NCBI RefSeq assembly: GCF_900107045.1
Contig: NZ_FNON01000001.1
Span: 868,001-932,000, forward strand
From: Amycolatopsis xylanica
GTDB lineage: Bacteria > Actinomycetota > Actinomycetes > Mycobacteriales > Pseudonocardiaceae
Direction: 5' to 3'
Length of the DNA: 64,000 bases
This document shows, in pieces, positions 7,828 to 16,199 of the stretch. Both the position numbers and the translations under genes were made by a program. The notes under the pieces were generated by a model. That model searched no databases. It was given only the letters and a program-made list of their open reading frames with translations, and was not told the origin of the DNA. Position 1 is the stretch's first letter, and every line of letters starts with the position of its first letter.

Positions 7828-8982
7828 ATGGGGACCACGGATTTCGCGCGGCGATGGCGTTCTCGGGCACAGTATCTGTGGTCGCAGGGCACGGACAGCC
7901 GCGTGATCGCCACCAGGACCTGGCTCGAGAACCGGGTGCTGCCCTGGTCGGCCGTGACCTCGGACGCGGGCCCGGACGCGCCCACCATCGCCTACGCCGG
8001 TCCGGCGCACGGCATCGTGAAGATCCACCAGATGCTGGAGAAACGCCGGGAGGCACTCGGCGCCGTGACCACCTCGCGAGTTCAAGGCCGGGCCGATCGG
8101 GAAACGCTGCTGCGAGGGGACGTCCTGCCCGACGCGGACCTGGTCGCCGTGGCGGGCTCCGCGGCCCAGATCGCGCGGCTTCCGCGTGACTCGGCGCTGA
8201 CGTTGCCGTTCCGGCTGCACATCCTCGCGAGCACCGAGGACGGCGGCGACGGCTGGCGACGGCGGATGTCGAAATCCGAGCGTCGCTGCGCGCTCGCATT
8301 CCAGCGGACCGGGGCGTGGGCGCTCGAGGTGGCCGGGGACGCCGCCTCGCTCGACTGGTTCTACCACCGCATGCATGTGCCCACCATGCGGTCCCGGCAC
8401 GGCGCGCGCGCCCGCAGCGAGTCGCTCGACTACGCCAGGGAATGCCTGTTCCGCAAGGGAATGCTGGCCTTCGTGACCCGTGACGGCGAACGGGTGGCCG
8501 GCATGCTGTGCCGGTGGGAACCCGGCACGGGGATCCTGAGCGTCCGCCTGGTCGGTGTGCTGGACGGCCTCGCGGAGCTGTACGAGGACGGCGCCATGCG
8601 CGTCAGCGATCACCTGATCCTGGAATGGGCCAGTGCCAATGGCGTGCGGCAGGTCGACTTCGGCGGGTGCGAGCCCTTCCTGAGCCTGGGCACCTTGCAG
8701 TGGAAGCGCAAGGTCGGGCCGATGGGCGAGCTGGCGCCCAATCACCTCGGAAGCCTGCGCGTGTGGTGGCACGCCCGCCGCGACACCCCGGCGGTCCGCG
8801 ACTTCCTGGCCGCCAACCCGGTGGTCGAGATGACGGCGGGCGGCGGGCTGCGCGCCGTCTACTTCCAGGACGACCGGCGGCCCGCGCGGCTGGACCTCGC
8901 CGCGACCCGCGAGGGCATCGACGGCCACCGCGTCGTCGAGCTGGACGAGTACTTCGCGGGTGTCATGGCACCCGCGCGGTGA
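7828..8982 (+). CDS. FemAB/GNAT-like acyl- or aminoacyl-transferase family protein
   Basis: The ATG at 7828 follows a good ribosome-binding site (AAAGGGG, 10 bases upstream). The 384-residue product resembles GNAT-fold proteins of the FemAB/acetyltransferase-6 group in its C-terminal half: FFRKGML-like core LFRKGMLAFVTRDGERVAGM, then SDHLILEWASANGVRQVDFG and LGTLQWKRKVG. The last two correspond to the family's terminal helix and the conserved lysine/FKxxFG-like turn. The N-terminal half is less conserved and carries a MSKSERRC motif. Such proteins transfer acyl or aminoacyl groups, often in cell-wall or polysaccharide pathways. Function here is inferred from fold only. Confidence 0.6.
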   Translation: MGTTDFARRWRSRAQYLWSQGTDSRVIATRTWLENRVLPWSAVTSDAGPDAPTIAYAGPAHGIVKIHQMLEKRREALGAVTTSRVQGRADRETLLRGDVLPDADLVAVAGSAAQIARLPRDSALTLPFRLHILASTEDGGDGWRRRMSKSERRCALAFQRTGAWALEVAGDAASLDWFYHRMHVPTMRSRHGARARSESLDYARECLFRKGMLAFVTRDGERVAGMLCRWEPGTGILSVRLVGVLDGLAELYEDGAMRVSDHLILEWASANGVRQVDFGGCEPFLSLGTLQWKRKVGPMGELAPNHLGSLRVWWHARRDTPAVRDFLAANPVVEMTAGGGLRAVYFQDDRRPARLDLAATREGIDGHRVVELDEYFAGVMAPAR

Positions 8983-10024
8983 CGGCTCGAAGCCGCCGCC
9001 GGACCGCGAGCAGCCGCTCGCGAAGCTCGTCGAGTTCCCAGCCGTCCGGTGCGTCGGGCAGGTGCTCGCGGAGTGCTTCCCGGGCCGTGGGGGAGAAGAC
9101 GATCCTGCCCTCGGACAGCCACGCGCCGTCGAACCGCGCGGCGTGCTCGTTCCAGGCGACGGCCTCGGCCGCGGACAGCCCGGCGGGCAGCCGCAGTTCG
9201 ATGTCGTTTCCCCGCACCTGAACGGGATAGCCGCCGGGCAGTCCCGACGGGCCCGGCAGATGGGTGGCGAACGCGGTGCCCCGCAGCGCGGCGTCGATCA
9301 ACCGGCCTGCCGCGAACCCGGTGATCTCGTTCAGCTCGGCGCGCCGCACCGAGCGCTGTGTCGCCAAACGCCCGCTCACGTCGGTCACCGGCGTGCCGTC
9401 GCTCCAGGCCATCGCCTCAGGGCAGCCGGGCGGCGGGGTGTGGAGCTGTGCGTGGTGCGCGAGCACGTGCAGGCCGGTCTGGTCCGGCAGACCCAGGTCG
9501 AGTTGAAGGGCCGTGGCCACGACGGCCACATTGCCTACGCCACACCAGATCGGCAGCCCCAGCGCGGCCAGCACGGGGTTGACCGCGTCGGGGAAGCAGG
9601 CGTTGACGACCAGAGTCCCGGGGGAGCGCGCGCCGACGGCCCGCGCGACGGCGGCGGCGAGGTGAGCCTGGAACGGGAGGCTGACGCCGAACCCGGCCCT
9701 GCCCATCAACTCGGTCCACCCGGAGGGCGAGGTGGTTCGCTCCCACGGCGATTGCTCGGACGCGCACACCACACAGATCCGGGCGTCTTGGACGAGCCCT
9801 TCGAGTGCCTCGGTGTTCTCGAGGTCGAGATCGGCCGCGGCGAACCGGAGGTCCTGGTCACGGGTCGCCGCCCGTGCCCCGGCGATGAACGCCACCTCGG
9901 CGGCCCGCTCCCGCGACCGCCCGACGATCAGCGCGGTCGCCGGGCCCGTCAGCTGGGCGGCCAGCGAGTGGCACACGGCGCGCGCGAGTGAGCCGGTGCC
10001 GAACACGACGACGTCGAAAGCCAT
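8963..10024 (-). CDS. Rossmann-fold NAD(P)-binding dehydrogenase-like protein
   Basis: The 353-residue protein begins with a dinucleotide-binding turn, VVVFGTGSLARAVCHSLAA, followed by ALIVGRSRERAAEVAFIAGA. A short FPDAVNPVLAALG segment matches the substrate-binding Asn region of lactate/malate dehydrogenase-like proteins, and the C-terminal half is unassigned. It could be a biosynthetic reductase. The end overlaps the convergent FemAB-like gene by 20 bases. Its start is 75 bases downstream of the PcfJ-like gene's stop on the same strand, so read-through from that gene is possible. I cannot identify a characterised homologue. Confidence 0.55.
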   Translation of the reverse strand: MAFDVVVFGTGSLARAVCHSLAAQLTGPATALIVGRSRERAAEVAFIAGARAATRDQDLRFAAADLDLENTEALEGLVQDARICVVCASEQSPWERTTSPSGWTELMGRAGFGVSLPFQAHLAAAVARAVGARSPGTLVVNACFPDAVNPVLAALGLPIWCGVGNVAVVATALQLDLGLPDQTGLHVLAHHAQLHTPPPGCPEAMAWSDGTPVTDVSGRLATQRSVRRAELNEITGFAAGRLIDAALRGTAFATHLPGPSGLPGGYPVQVRGNDIELRLPAGLSAAEAVAWNEHAARFDGAWLSEGRIVFSPTAREALREHLPDAPDGWELDELRERLLAVRRRLRAVTARVP

Positions 10025-10099
10025 TCGTGCAGGCTAGGGCCCGGCCTTCCCCGCGGCCAGGGAGCGCGCCTGGGCGAAACCGGGAACCTTTCCCGGGCT

Positions 10100-12967
10100 T
10101 CAGCGATGCGCGCGGCGCCAGAGCGCGGGCCAGCCGCCCTTGCCCAGCAGCGCCGCCGGGATGCGCAGGCCGTGCTCGGCGACGCGGTCCCAGAACAGCT
10201 CCACGGGCGCGCCGAGTTCGGCCGCCGCGGGCAGCGCGCGCTGCCACGGTCCTTGCTCGTCGGACAGATCGCTGGCGGGAAAGCCGCGCAGCAGGACCTT
10301 TTTCGGCTCGGCGACCGGCACGGTGTCCAGTGTGGACTCGGGTGCGCAGGTGGCCGCGATCGCCAGCGCGCACACCAGCTCGGCCGAGGGACGCTGGGCG
10401 ACCGAGCGGGCAAGCGTGTCGTCGCCGAGCAGTTTCCCCATGGCCAAGCGGACGGTCCGCGCCACCGTGTCCAGTGCGTGGGCCGGTGCGATGTCCGGAC
10501 GGCGCACGAGCGCGCGCAGCGTCCGCGGCAGTGGGGAGCCGTCGGTGAGCGCCGCGAGCCGGTCGTAGGTGCGCAGGTCCGGATCGAGCTTGCCTACCGC
10601 GGTGGCCAGCGGACGCACGCGCGTCGCCCGCCACAGGGCCGGCACGCCGAGGCCGTCCTGGAGAGCCGCGCGAAGCAATTCGACGTGTTCGGCCGGGCCG
10701 ATCCGCTTCACCGCGATCACCGCCGCGTCCGGCTCGAAGTCGGCGGGACGGCCAGGCCGCCCGAACCCGCGAGCGAGCGTGACATAGGCGTGCCGCGCGG
10801 CCGTGGCCTGCGCCGAGGCCAGCTCCCGCGCCACCGCCGTGGCCAGCGCGCCGGTGAGCTCGGGGGAGAGCTCACTCGCCGCGGCACGCCGACCGGAGCC
10901 GCTGCGCACCGGCGGCACGGGCACCAGTGGCTCGGCCGCGGGCGGCACGGGCGCGGGAATGCCCTCCACCCAGTGCTTGACGTGCTCTTCGAGCCCCGCG
11001 GCGACCTCGTCGTTGAACCGCGCCCGCAACTCGTGGACGTGCCAGCCGCCGGTGTGGCGCCGGATGTCGAGGTTGGCCACGATGCGGCCGTCGGCGGGAT
11101 CGCGCAAGGCCATCAGCACGCATTGGCCCCGGCGAGCCTGATCGGCGTACCACGACTCGCCGATGCAGTTGCCCATGTAGCCGGACCACTCGGCCAGCTG
11201 CCTCGGCTCGCGGCCCAGCTCGATGATCAGCTCGGTGCCGTCGAGGACCTGCTTGTCCAGAGTGGACACTTCGGGTGGGAGCGTGAAGTCGCCGACGCTG
11301 GCCTCGGCGATCACCGCGTCCGCGCTGACCCCGGCCGCCAGCTCGGCCCAGCCGCCGCAGCGAGGTGGCGGCGCCGCTCCGAACCGGACCAGCTGCGCGA
11401 CCTCGGCGGCCATGAGCGGTATCGAGTCGGTCCGCGGGGTGGCGGGCGTCTTGTAGTCCAGATCCGGGCCCGGCCGCTCGTGGCGCACGGTGGCGTGCTC
11501 GGCGCCGTGGAAGGGCGCCAGCGCGTCGGCGAGGTCCGCGAGCCAGAGGAGATCATGCGGCGTTTCCACCGAGGCCGGATCGGCCTGGCCCGCGGCGAGC
11601 CGCTGCGCGAGCGTCCCCTTCGGACCGTCGGCGTGCGCGTCGGCCAGCGGCGGCTGCTCCCAGCCGTCCGGCGACCGCGAGAACCCCGCCGCGGCGCGCC
11701 ACTGCCGCAGGTGGGCGGCATGCCACGGCTTGCAGGTGTCCCAGCAGTTGTGCAGCGGCGTGCCGTCTTCGAAAAGCAGATCACCCACGGCGTCCAGCAC
11801 GACCACGCCGTAGTTGCGGGCCATGGCGGTGCGGGTCTTCACGTAGGTCTCGGTCTTCGCGGTGATCGTCCGTTGTGGACTCAACACCTGAACCACTTGG
11901 TGCGCATAGCATCCTGGCCGAGCCGGGTGGCTGTAGCCGCCTTCAGGACGGCGCGCGGCCTGGGACCGCTCCTCCTCGGTGAGGCAGGCTTCGGCCACGA
12001 GCAGCTCGGCGCGATGCTTCTCCGCCGCGGCCGCGAGACCTTCGTCGGACAGGGTCTTGGCGAACCGCAGCAGCGCGATGGCCGCGATGGCGTCGTCCAG
12101 CAACCGGCCGAGCTCCTGCGCGGTCCACCACTGGGGCGGCCGCCAGCGAGCGGCGGTCACCAGCGTCGGCTCACCGTCGATCGACCACGCCAGCCGCCGC
12201 ATGATCGCCTCGTCGAAGTGAGCACGATGCCGCGCGCGGAGCTTGTCGATCCGCTCGATCCGGGTCTGCGTCGTGGCCCGCCGTTCCGTGCGCTCCCGCT
12301 CGACCAGCCGCCCGCACACGTCGTCCCACAGGCTCAGGATCAGCGTCAGCCGCCGCGGCCGTGGATACCCCGCCAGCACGCGGCCCAGATGATCGGCCAC
12401 AGTGGACGCCGCGCCATGCGGGAACGGGTCGATCCCTTCCGGCGCACGGAGTTCGAGCACCCGCTCCAGCTGCTCGGGCCCGAGCAGGTCCGACGCCGCC
12501 GAGGCCAGCTGCAACGCCGACCACCGACGCTCGGCGACCGCTCGGTGTGCGGCCGCCCCGACTCGCTTGGTCGCCGAGGGCCCGAACAACGCCACCAGCA
12601 CCGCGGCCCGATCACCCAGCCGCTCCGCCCCGTCGGCGCCCAGGAACTGCAGCGCGGCGAGCACCGCGTCCCGCCGATCCCCTTGCGCCCCCGCCAGCCG
12701 CGCCGAGGTGAACCCGCCACCGAGATCGACCCCCGCGCCCGCGGCGGTCTCACTTCCGTTCCGCACGAGCAGATCGAGCCGCCTCGCCGCGTCCCGCAGC
12801 ACCTCGGGTTCCGCGCCGGGCGGGCCGACGGCGACGGGTGAACCGGGCGCGTCCGCCCGCGCGTCGGCTTGCCTGGGCGTGGTCCGGCCGCCGGGCGTGG
12901 GGAGCCAGCAGCTCGACCCAGGCCCGGCCGTCACGCCGAACGCCAGCCGGATGGACACGCCCACCAT
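10100..12967 (-). CDS. Large PcfJ-like domain protein of unknown function
   Basis: This 955-residue protein has no signal peptide or membrane segment. Around residues 595-655 it carries YMGNCIGESWYADQARRGQC, followed by LMALRDPADGRIVANLDIRR and a HVHELRARFN strand. This is the cysteine-glycine and arginine-rich pattern of PcfJ-like proteins, first named on enterococcal conjugative plasmids. A second His/Cys patch, PLHNCWDTCKPWHAAH, lies near residue 410. The rest is helical and arginine-rich. Family function is unknown, although PcfJ-like genes often occur near mobile or defence loci. The neighbours give no operon partner apart from a possible downstream dehydrogenase. Confidence 0.6.
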   Translation of the reverse strand: MVGVSIRLAFGVTAGPGSSCWLPTPGGRTTPRQADARADAPGSPVAVGPPGAEPEVLRDAARRLDLLVRNGSETAAGAGVDLGGGFTSARLAGAQGDRRDAVLAALQFLGADGAERLGDRAAVLVALFGPSATKRVGAAAHRAVAERRWSALQLASAASDLLGPEQLERVLELRAPEGIDPFPHGAASTVADHLGRVLAGYPRPRRLTLILSLWDDVCGRLVERERTERRATTQTRIERIDKLRARHRAHFDEAIMRRLAWSIDGEPTLVTAARWRPPQWWTAQELGRLLDDAIAAIALLRFAKTLSDEGLAAAAEKHRAELLVAEACLTEEERSQAARRPEGGYSHPARPGCYAHQVVQVLSPQRTITAKTETYVKTRTAMARNYGVVVLDAVGDLLFEDGTPLHNCWDTCKPWHAAHLRQWRAAAGFSRSPDGWEQPPLADAHADGPKGTLAQRLAAGQADPASVETPHDLLWLADLADALAPFHGAEHATVRHERPGPDLDYKTPATPRTDSIPLMAAEVAQLVRFGAAPPPRCGGWAELAAGVSADAVIAEASVGDFTLPPEVSTLDKQVLDGTELIIELGREPRQLAEWSGYMGNCIGESWYADQARRGQCVLMALRDPADGRIVANLDIRRHTGGWHVHELRARFNDEVAAGLEEHVKHWVEGIPAPVPPAAEPLVPVPPVRSGSGRRAAASELSPELTGALATAVARELASAQATAARHAYVTLARGFGRPGRPADFEPDAAVIAVKRIGPAEHVELLRAALQDGLGVPALWRATRVRPLATAVGKLDPDLRTYDRLAALTDGSPLPRTLRALVRRPDIAPAHALDTVARTVRLAMGKLLGDDTLARSVAQRPSAELVCALAIAATCAPESTLDTVPVAEPKKVLLRGFPASDLSDEQGPWQRALPAAAELGAPVELFWDRVAEHGLRIPAALLGKGGWPALWRRAHR

Positions 12968-12979
12968 TGTCGCGCACCC

Positions 12980-12998
12980 GCGCCACCGGTTTTGGCGC
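12980..12998. terminator. Candidate hairpin between oxidoreductase and PcfJ-like gene
   Basis: A six-base-pair GC-rich stem, GCGCCA pairing with TGGCGC around a CCGGTTT loop, lies in the 48-base gap after the oxidoreductase stop and before the PcfJ-like start, both on the minus strand. It has no U-tract, as is common for actinomycete terminators. It may limit read-through between the two genes. Confidence 0.3.
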
Positions 12999-13015
12999 CG
13001 CGAACGCGGTACTGC

Positions 13016-14017
13016 CTAGGGCAGGGCGAGGATGAGCTTTCCGGTGTTGCCCCCGCTGAAGAGGGTGAGCAGGGTTTCGGGGAAGTCTTTGATGTCGCCT
13101 TCGACGATGTGCTCGGTGGAGATGAGCTGGCCGGTGCTGACCCATTCGGCGAGTTTCGCCTGTGCTTCGGGGTAGCGGTGGGCGTAGTCGAAGATGACGA
13201 ACCCGGTCATGGACGCGCGCTTGAAGAGCAGCTGCAGGTAGTTGGCCGGGCCGGGCGTTTTCTGGGTGGCGTTGTACTGGGAGATGGCGCCGCTGATGAC
13301 GACGCGGGCGCCGGGGGCCAGGCAGGTGAGGACGTCGTCGAGGATGGTGCCGCCGACGTTGTCGAGGTAGATGTCGACGCCGCCGGGGGCGTGAGTGCGC
13401 AGCTGGGCGCGGATGTCGCCGGCCTTGTAGTCGATGGCGGCGTCGAAGCCGAGGTCGTCGACGAGGTGGGCGCACTTCTCCGGTCCGCCCGCGATGCCGA
13501 TGACGCGGCAGCCGTTGATGCGGGCGATCTGGCCCGCGACATTGCCGACGGCGCCCGCCGCGCCGGAGATCACGACCGTCTGGCCGGGTTCGAGGCGGCC
13601 GACGTCGAACAGCCCGAAGTAGGCGGTCATGCCCGCGATGCCGAGCGCGGCCAGGTGGGTGGGTGCGGGCGCCAGCGAGGTGTCGATCCTGGTGACGGTG
13701 TCCTCGCGGCCGAGTGCGTAGCGCTGGACGCCGAACGGGCCGGACACGGTGTCGCCGACCGCGAAGTCCGGGTGCCGGGAGTCGACGATCCGGCCGATTC
13801 CGCCGGCGCGCATGACCTCGCCGAGCTTGACCGGCTCGACGTAGGTGCGGACGCCGGAGATCCAGCCGCGCATCGCGGGGTCGAGGGAGAGGTGCTCGAC
13901 CTGGACGAGGAATTCGCCGGGGCCGGGCTCGGGTGCGGGCTGCTCGCTGTAGTCCCAGTCGGAGGGCTGGGGCAGGCCGGTGGGGTGGGCGGCGAGGCGG
14001 ATCTGGGCGTTGGTCAC
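13016..14017 (-). CDS. NADP-dependent oxidoreductase, zinc-independent MDR (CurA/prostaglandin-reductase-like)
   Basis: The 333-residue protein matches the leukotriene-B4-dehydrogenase/CurA branch of medium-chain reductases, which reduce the C=C bond of enones with NADPH. It has an N-terminal catalytic domain with LSLDPAMRGWIS, the family-typical GIAGMTAYFGLFDVG, and a nucleotide-binding ISGAAGAVGNVAGQIARING turn. NVGGTILDDVLTCL follows, as in the family. Zinc-ligand cysteines are absent, as expected. It starts with GTG and is divergent from the TetR gene across a palindromic operator, which makes it the likely repressor target. A detoxifying enal/enone reductase is the probable role. Confidence 0.9.
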   Translation of the reverse strand: MTNAQIRLAAHPTGLPQPSDWDYSEQPAPEPGPGEFLVQVEHLSLDPAMRGWISGVRTYVEPVKLGEVMRAGGIGRIVDSRHPDFAVGDTVSGPFGVQRYALGREDTVTRIDTSLAPAPTHLAALGIAGMTAYFGLFDVGRLEPGQTVVISGAAGAVGNVAGQIARINGCRVIGIAGGPEKCAHLVDDLGFDAAIDYKAGDIRAQLRTHAPGGVDIYLDNVGGTILDDVLTCLAPGARVVISGAISQYNATQKTPGPANYLQLLFKRASMTGFVIFDYAHRYPEAQAKLAEWVSTGQLISTEHIVEGDIKDFPETLLTLFSGGNTGKLILALP

Positions 14018-14058
14018 GAGCGCACCTGTTCTTACTGTTGGTAGGTTAACGACGTTAC

Positions 14059-14087
14059 GTTGACATGGTTACGGTAACGGTGTCAAC
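14059..14087. promoter_or_regulatory. Palindromic TetR-type operator in divergent promoter
   Basis: A 29-base imperfect palindrome is centred on 14073. The outer arms GTTGACA (14059-14065) and TGTCAAC (14081-14087) pair perfectly, and an inner GTTAC-G-GTAAC is also perfect. TTGACA-like -35 sequences fall in both outer arms, one for each strand. Its place in the 78-base gap between the oxidoreductase and the TetR gene suggests that the TetR protein represses both genes from here. Confidence 0.75.
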
Positions 14088-14095
14088 TTACGAAC

Positions 14096-14803
14096 GTGGT
14101 GACCAAGCGAGTGCGGGCCCGGCGCGGCTACGGCGCCCTGCTGGGGGATGAGCTGCTGCGCGCGGCCGAGGAGCTGCTCATCGCCACCGGCAGCGAGGAC
14201 GCGGTGACCGTGCGCGCGGTCGCCGAGGCGGCAGGCGTCACCCCGCCGTCGGTTTACCGGCATTTCGCCGACAAGGAGGCGCTGGTCGAGGCGGTCTGCC
14301 TGCGTGTGTGGACCGAGCTGAGCCAGCGCCTGTGCGCGGTCGTCCAAGAGGGACGGGACCCGTTCACCACGCTGCGCCGGGCCGCGCGGGTCTACATCGA
14401 CTTCGCCCTCGAGCACCCGGTGCAGTACCGGACGCTGATCACCCGGCCCGCCACCGGGCCCGAGGCCGCCGCGGCCGTCTCCGCCTGCATGGAGCATTTC
14501 GTCGACAACGTGGCCGCCTGCGTCGACGACGGCGTCTTCCAAGGCGATCCCCGGGTGTTGACGGCGAGCCTGTGGTCCGCCGTCCACGGCTGCGCTTCGC
14601 TGCTCATCGCCCAGCCGCTGTCGCACTGGCCCGCCGACACGGACGCGGTGATCGAGCAGACCATCCGCATGGCGGGCTTCGGCGCCGCACTCGCTTCCCG
14701 GCTGCCACGCACGGTGGTGACCAAGGACCTGGCAACCAGCCTCGACGAACTCGGCAGCCGGTTGAGCGCGGACACCGGCGGAAATCACCCGGAAACTGCC
14801 TGA
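14096..14803 (+). CDS. TetR/AcrR family transcriptional regulator
   Basis: The 235-residue protein has a classic N-terminal TetR DNA-binding domain: VTVRAVAEAAGVTPPSVYRH is the helix-turn-helix, followed by FADKEALVEAV. The remainder is an all-helical ligand-binding and dimerisation domain with HPVQYRTLITRP and a C-terminal TetR_C-like HGCASLLIA region. Two consecutive GTG codons (14096 and 14099) can start it. The gene is divergent from the enone reductase, with a 29-base palindrome between them, so it probably regulates itself and the reductase in response to a small electrophile. Confidence 0.9.
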   Translation: MVTKRVRARRGYGALLGDELLRAAEELLIATGSEDAVTVRAVAEAAGVTPPSVYRHFADKEALVEAVCLRVWTELSQRLCAVVQEGRDPFTTLRRAARVYIDFALEHPVQYRTLITRPATGPEAAAAVSACMEHFVDNVAACVDDGVFQGDPRVLTASLWSAVHGCASLLIAQPLSHWPADTDAVIEQTIRMAGFGAALASRLPRTVVTKDLATSLDELGSRLSADTGGNHPETA

Positions 14804-15021
14804 AAGCTGCTGGCGAAAGTTCCTGGTGACCGTCGCGGAAGTTGATCTAGCTTGGACTCGTCGCGACGTCCGAACGCAGTAGAGCCTCGCCGATCCTGAC
14901 GGTGTTACCCGAGTCGCGATGTCCTTAGTGGACGGCGGCCGTGTGTTTCCGTGGAGGGATCCTGAAGACGTCTTCAGCGAGCTTAAGGTTCGCTTCAGCG
15001 GCGCGGCCGAGGCTGTCCGGC

Positions 15022-16167
15022 ATGCCGATGAGTTACGCCGAGTACCTCGCCACCCGCCATTTCCACGGGCTGACCGGCGTGCGCGCGCTCGCCGCGGTCG
15101 CCGTGGTGTTCTTCCACTACGGCGGGCCCGCGCTGGGGCCGTTGCAGGGCTGGATCGCCGTGCACTTGTTCTTCGTGCTCTCGGGTTTCCTGATCACCAC
15201 GCTGAGCCTGCGCGAGGAGGACCGGTCCGGGCGGGTTTCGCTGCGTGCGTTCTGGGTGCGCCGGGTGTTCCGGATCATGCCGGTGTATTACACGGTGCTC
15301 GCGCTGACGGCGGTGTTCGTGGTGATCGGCGGGCAGTACTGGAGCAGCAGGCTGGGCGACGCGATGCCGCTGTATCTGGTGTTCGGCAACGAACTCGTCG
15401 ACTACAACACGCCGCTGGGTATGTCGTGGACCTTGGGTGTGGAGGAGAAGTTCTACTTCGTCTGGCCCGCGCTGCTGGTGCTCACGGCGTTGGCGAAAAG
15501 CCGGAAACTGTGGCTGCGCACGGGAATCTGCGTGCTCAGCGTGGCGGCGGTCGTCTTCGTGGTGCTGCCGCTGACGAACGGCGAGGGCATGGGGAAGCTC
15601 GCGGCGCACTACGTTTCGCTGGTCATCGGCTGCCTGCTCGCGCTGCTGATGCATCACCCGAAGGGTTTCGCGCTGGTGCGCCCGCTCATGCGGCCGGTCG
15701 TCGCGGTGCCCGTCGCGTTGGGGTTCTGTGTGTTCCAGCTGTTCGTCGGCGACTTGGTGCCGCTGGTCGGCGGGATCCCCTGGTTCACCCCGATCTACGC
15801 GCTCGTGTCCTCGCTCCTGCTGGTCGCGGTGGTCGCACCCGGCCCGGTGCAGCGGCTGCTCGCCTGCCGCCCGCTGAAGTACATCGGCGACCGGTCCTAT
15901 GGGCTGTACCTGAGCCAGGTGATGGCGGCCGCGGTGACCGGGGTCATCGCACCGCCCGGCTGGGGCAAAGCCATCGCCACCGCCGCGGTCGCGCTCGGCA
16001 TCGCCTGCGTGCTGTACCGCTGGGTCGAGATGCCGATGATCACTCGCGGCAGGCAGCTCGCGGCGAAACTGCCCCAAGCGAGCCCCGTGAAAGCGCGCAC
16101 GGCGGCCTCTGAGGTCGTGAGTGTTCCGGCCGGTTCTAACCGGCCTAAACACTCACGACCCCGTTAG
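15022..16167 (+). CDS. Acyltransferase-3 family membrane protein
   Basis: The 381-residue protein has about ten transmembrane segments and the acyltransferase-3 N-terminal signature: LTGVRALAAVAVVFFHYGG with the catalytic-type histidine, then LFFVLSGFLITT and RRVFRIMPVYY. A SWTLGVEEKFYFVWP segment follows. Such proteins O-acylate sugars, antibiotics or cell-wall polymers using cytoplasmic acyl donors. I chose the ATG at 15022, and an ATG six bases later is equally possible; frames opening upstream lack a ribosome-binding site. The last ~18 codons run through a dispersed 48-base palindrome, so the extreme C-terminus is encoded by the repeat. Confidence 0.85.
   Translation: MPMSYAEYLATRHFHGLTGVRALAAVAVVFFHYGGPALGPLQGWIAVHLFFVLSGFLITTLSLREEDRSGRVSLRAFWVRRVFRIMPVYYTVLALTAVFVVIGGQYWSSRLGDAMPLYLVFGNELVDYNTPLGMSWTLGVEEKFYFVWPALLVLTALAKSRKLWLRTGICVLSVAAVVFVVLPLTNGEGMGKLAAHYVSLVIGCLLALLMHHPKGFALVRPLMRPVVAVPVALGFCVFQLFVGDLVPLVGGIPWFTPIYALVSSLLLVAVVAPGPVQRLLACRPLKYIGDRSYGLYLSQVMAAAVTGVIAPPGWGKAIATAAVALGIACVLYRWVEMPMITRGRQLAAKLPQASPVKARTAASEVVSVPAGSNRPKHSRPR
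16113..16160. repeat. Dispersed GTCGTGAGTGTT palindrome, copy 1
   Basis: A 48-base inverted repeat has perfect 13-base outer arms, GGTCGTGAGTGTT and AACACTCACGACC, a two-base mismatch, and a perfect inner GGCCGGTT-CT-AACCGGCC. It overlaps the 3' end of the acyltransferase gene, whose stop is at 16165-16167. As RNA it would form a very stable hairpin suited to transcription termination or 3'-end protection. Similar copies lie at 40321-40370 and 49319-49364. Confidence 0.85.
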
Positions 16168-16199
16168 GGTGGGAGCCCTGACATCACTGGGGAGTGACC

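Noticed and set aside
10106..12841. Long open frame (~911 codons) on the + strand opposite the PcfJ-like gene
   Set aside because: It is the high-GC antisense shadow of a gene with conserved motifs; its translation is low-complexity, rich in Arg, Gly and Pro, with no ribosome-binding site.
14919..16112. Alternative frame across the acyltransferase-3 gene starting at 14919
   Set aside because: The product is Arg/Ala/Gly-rich and lacks the membrane pattern; the adjacent frame shows clear acyltransferase-3 motifs.
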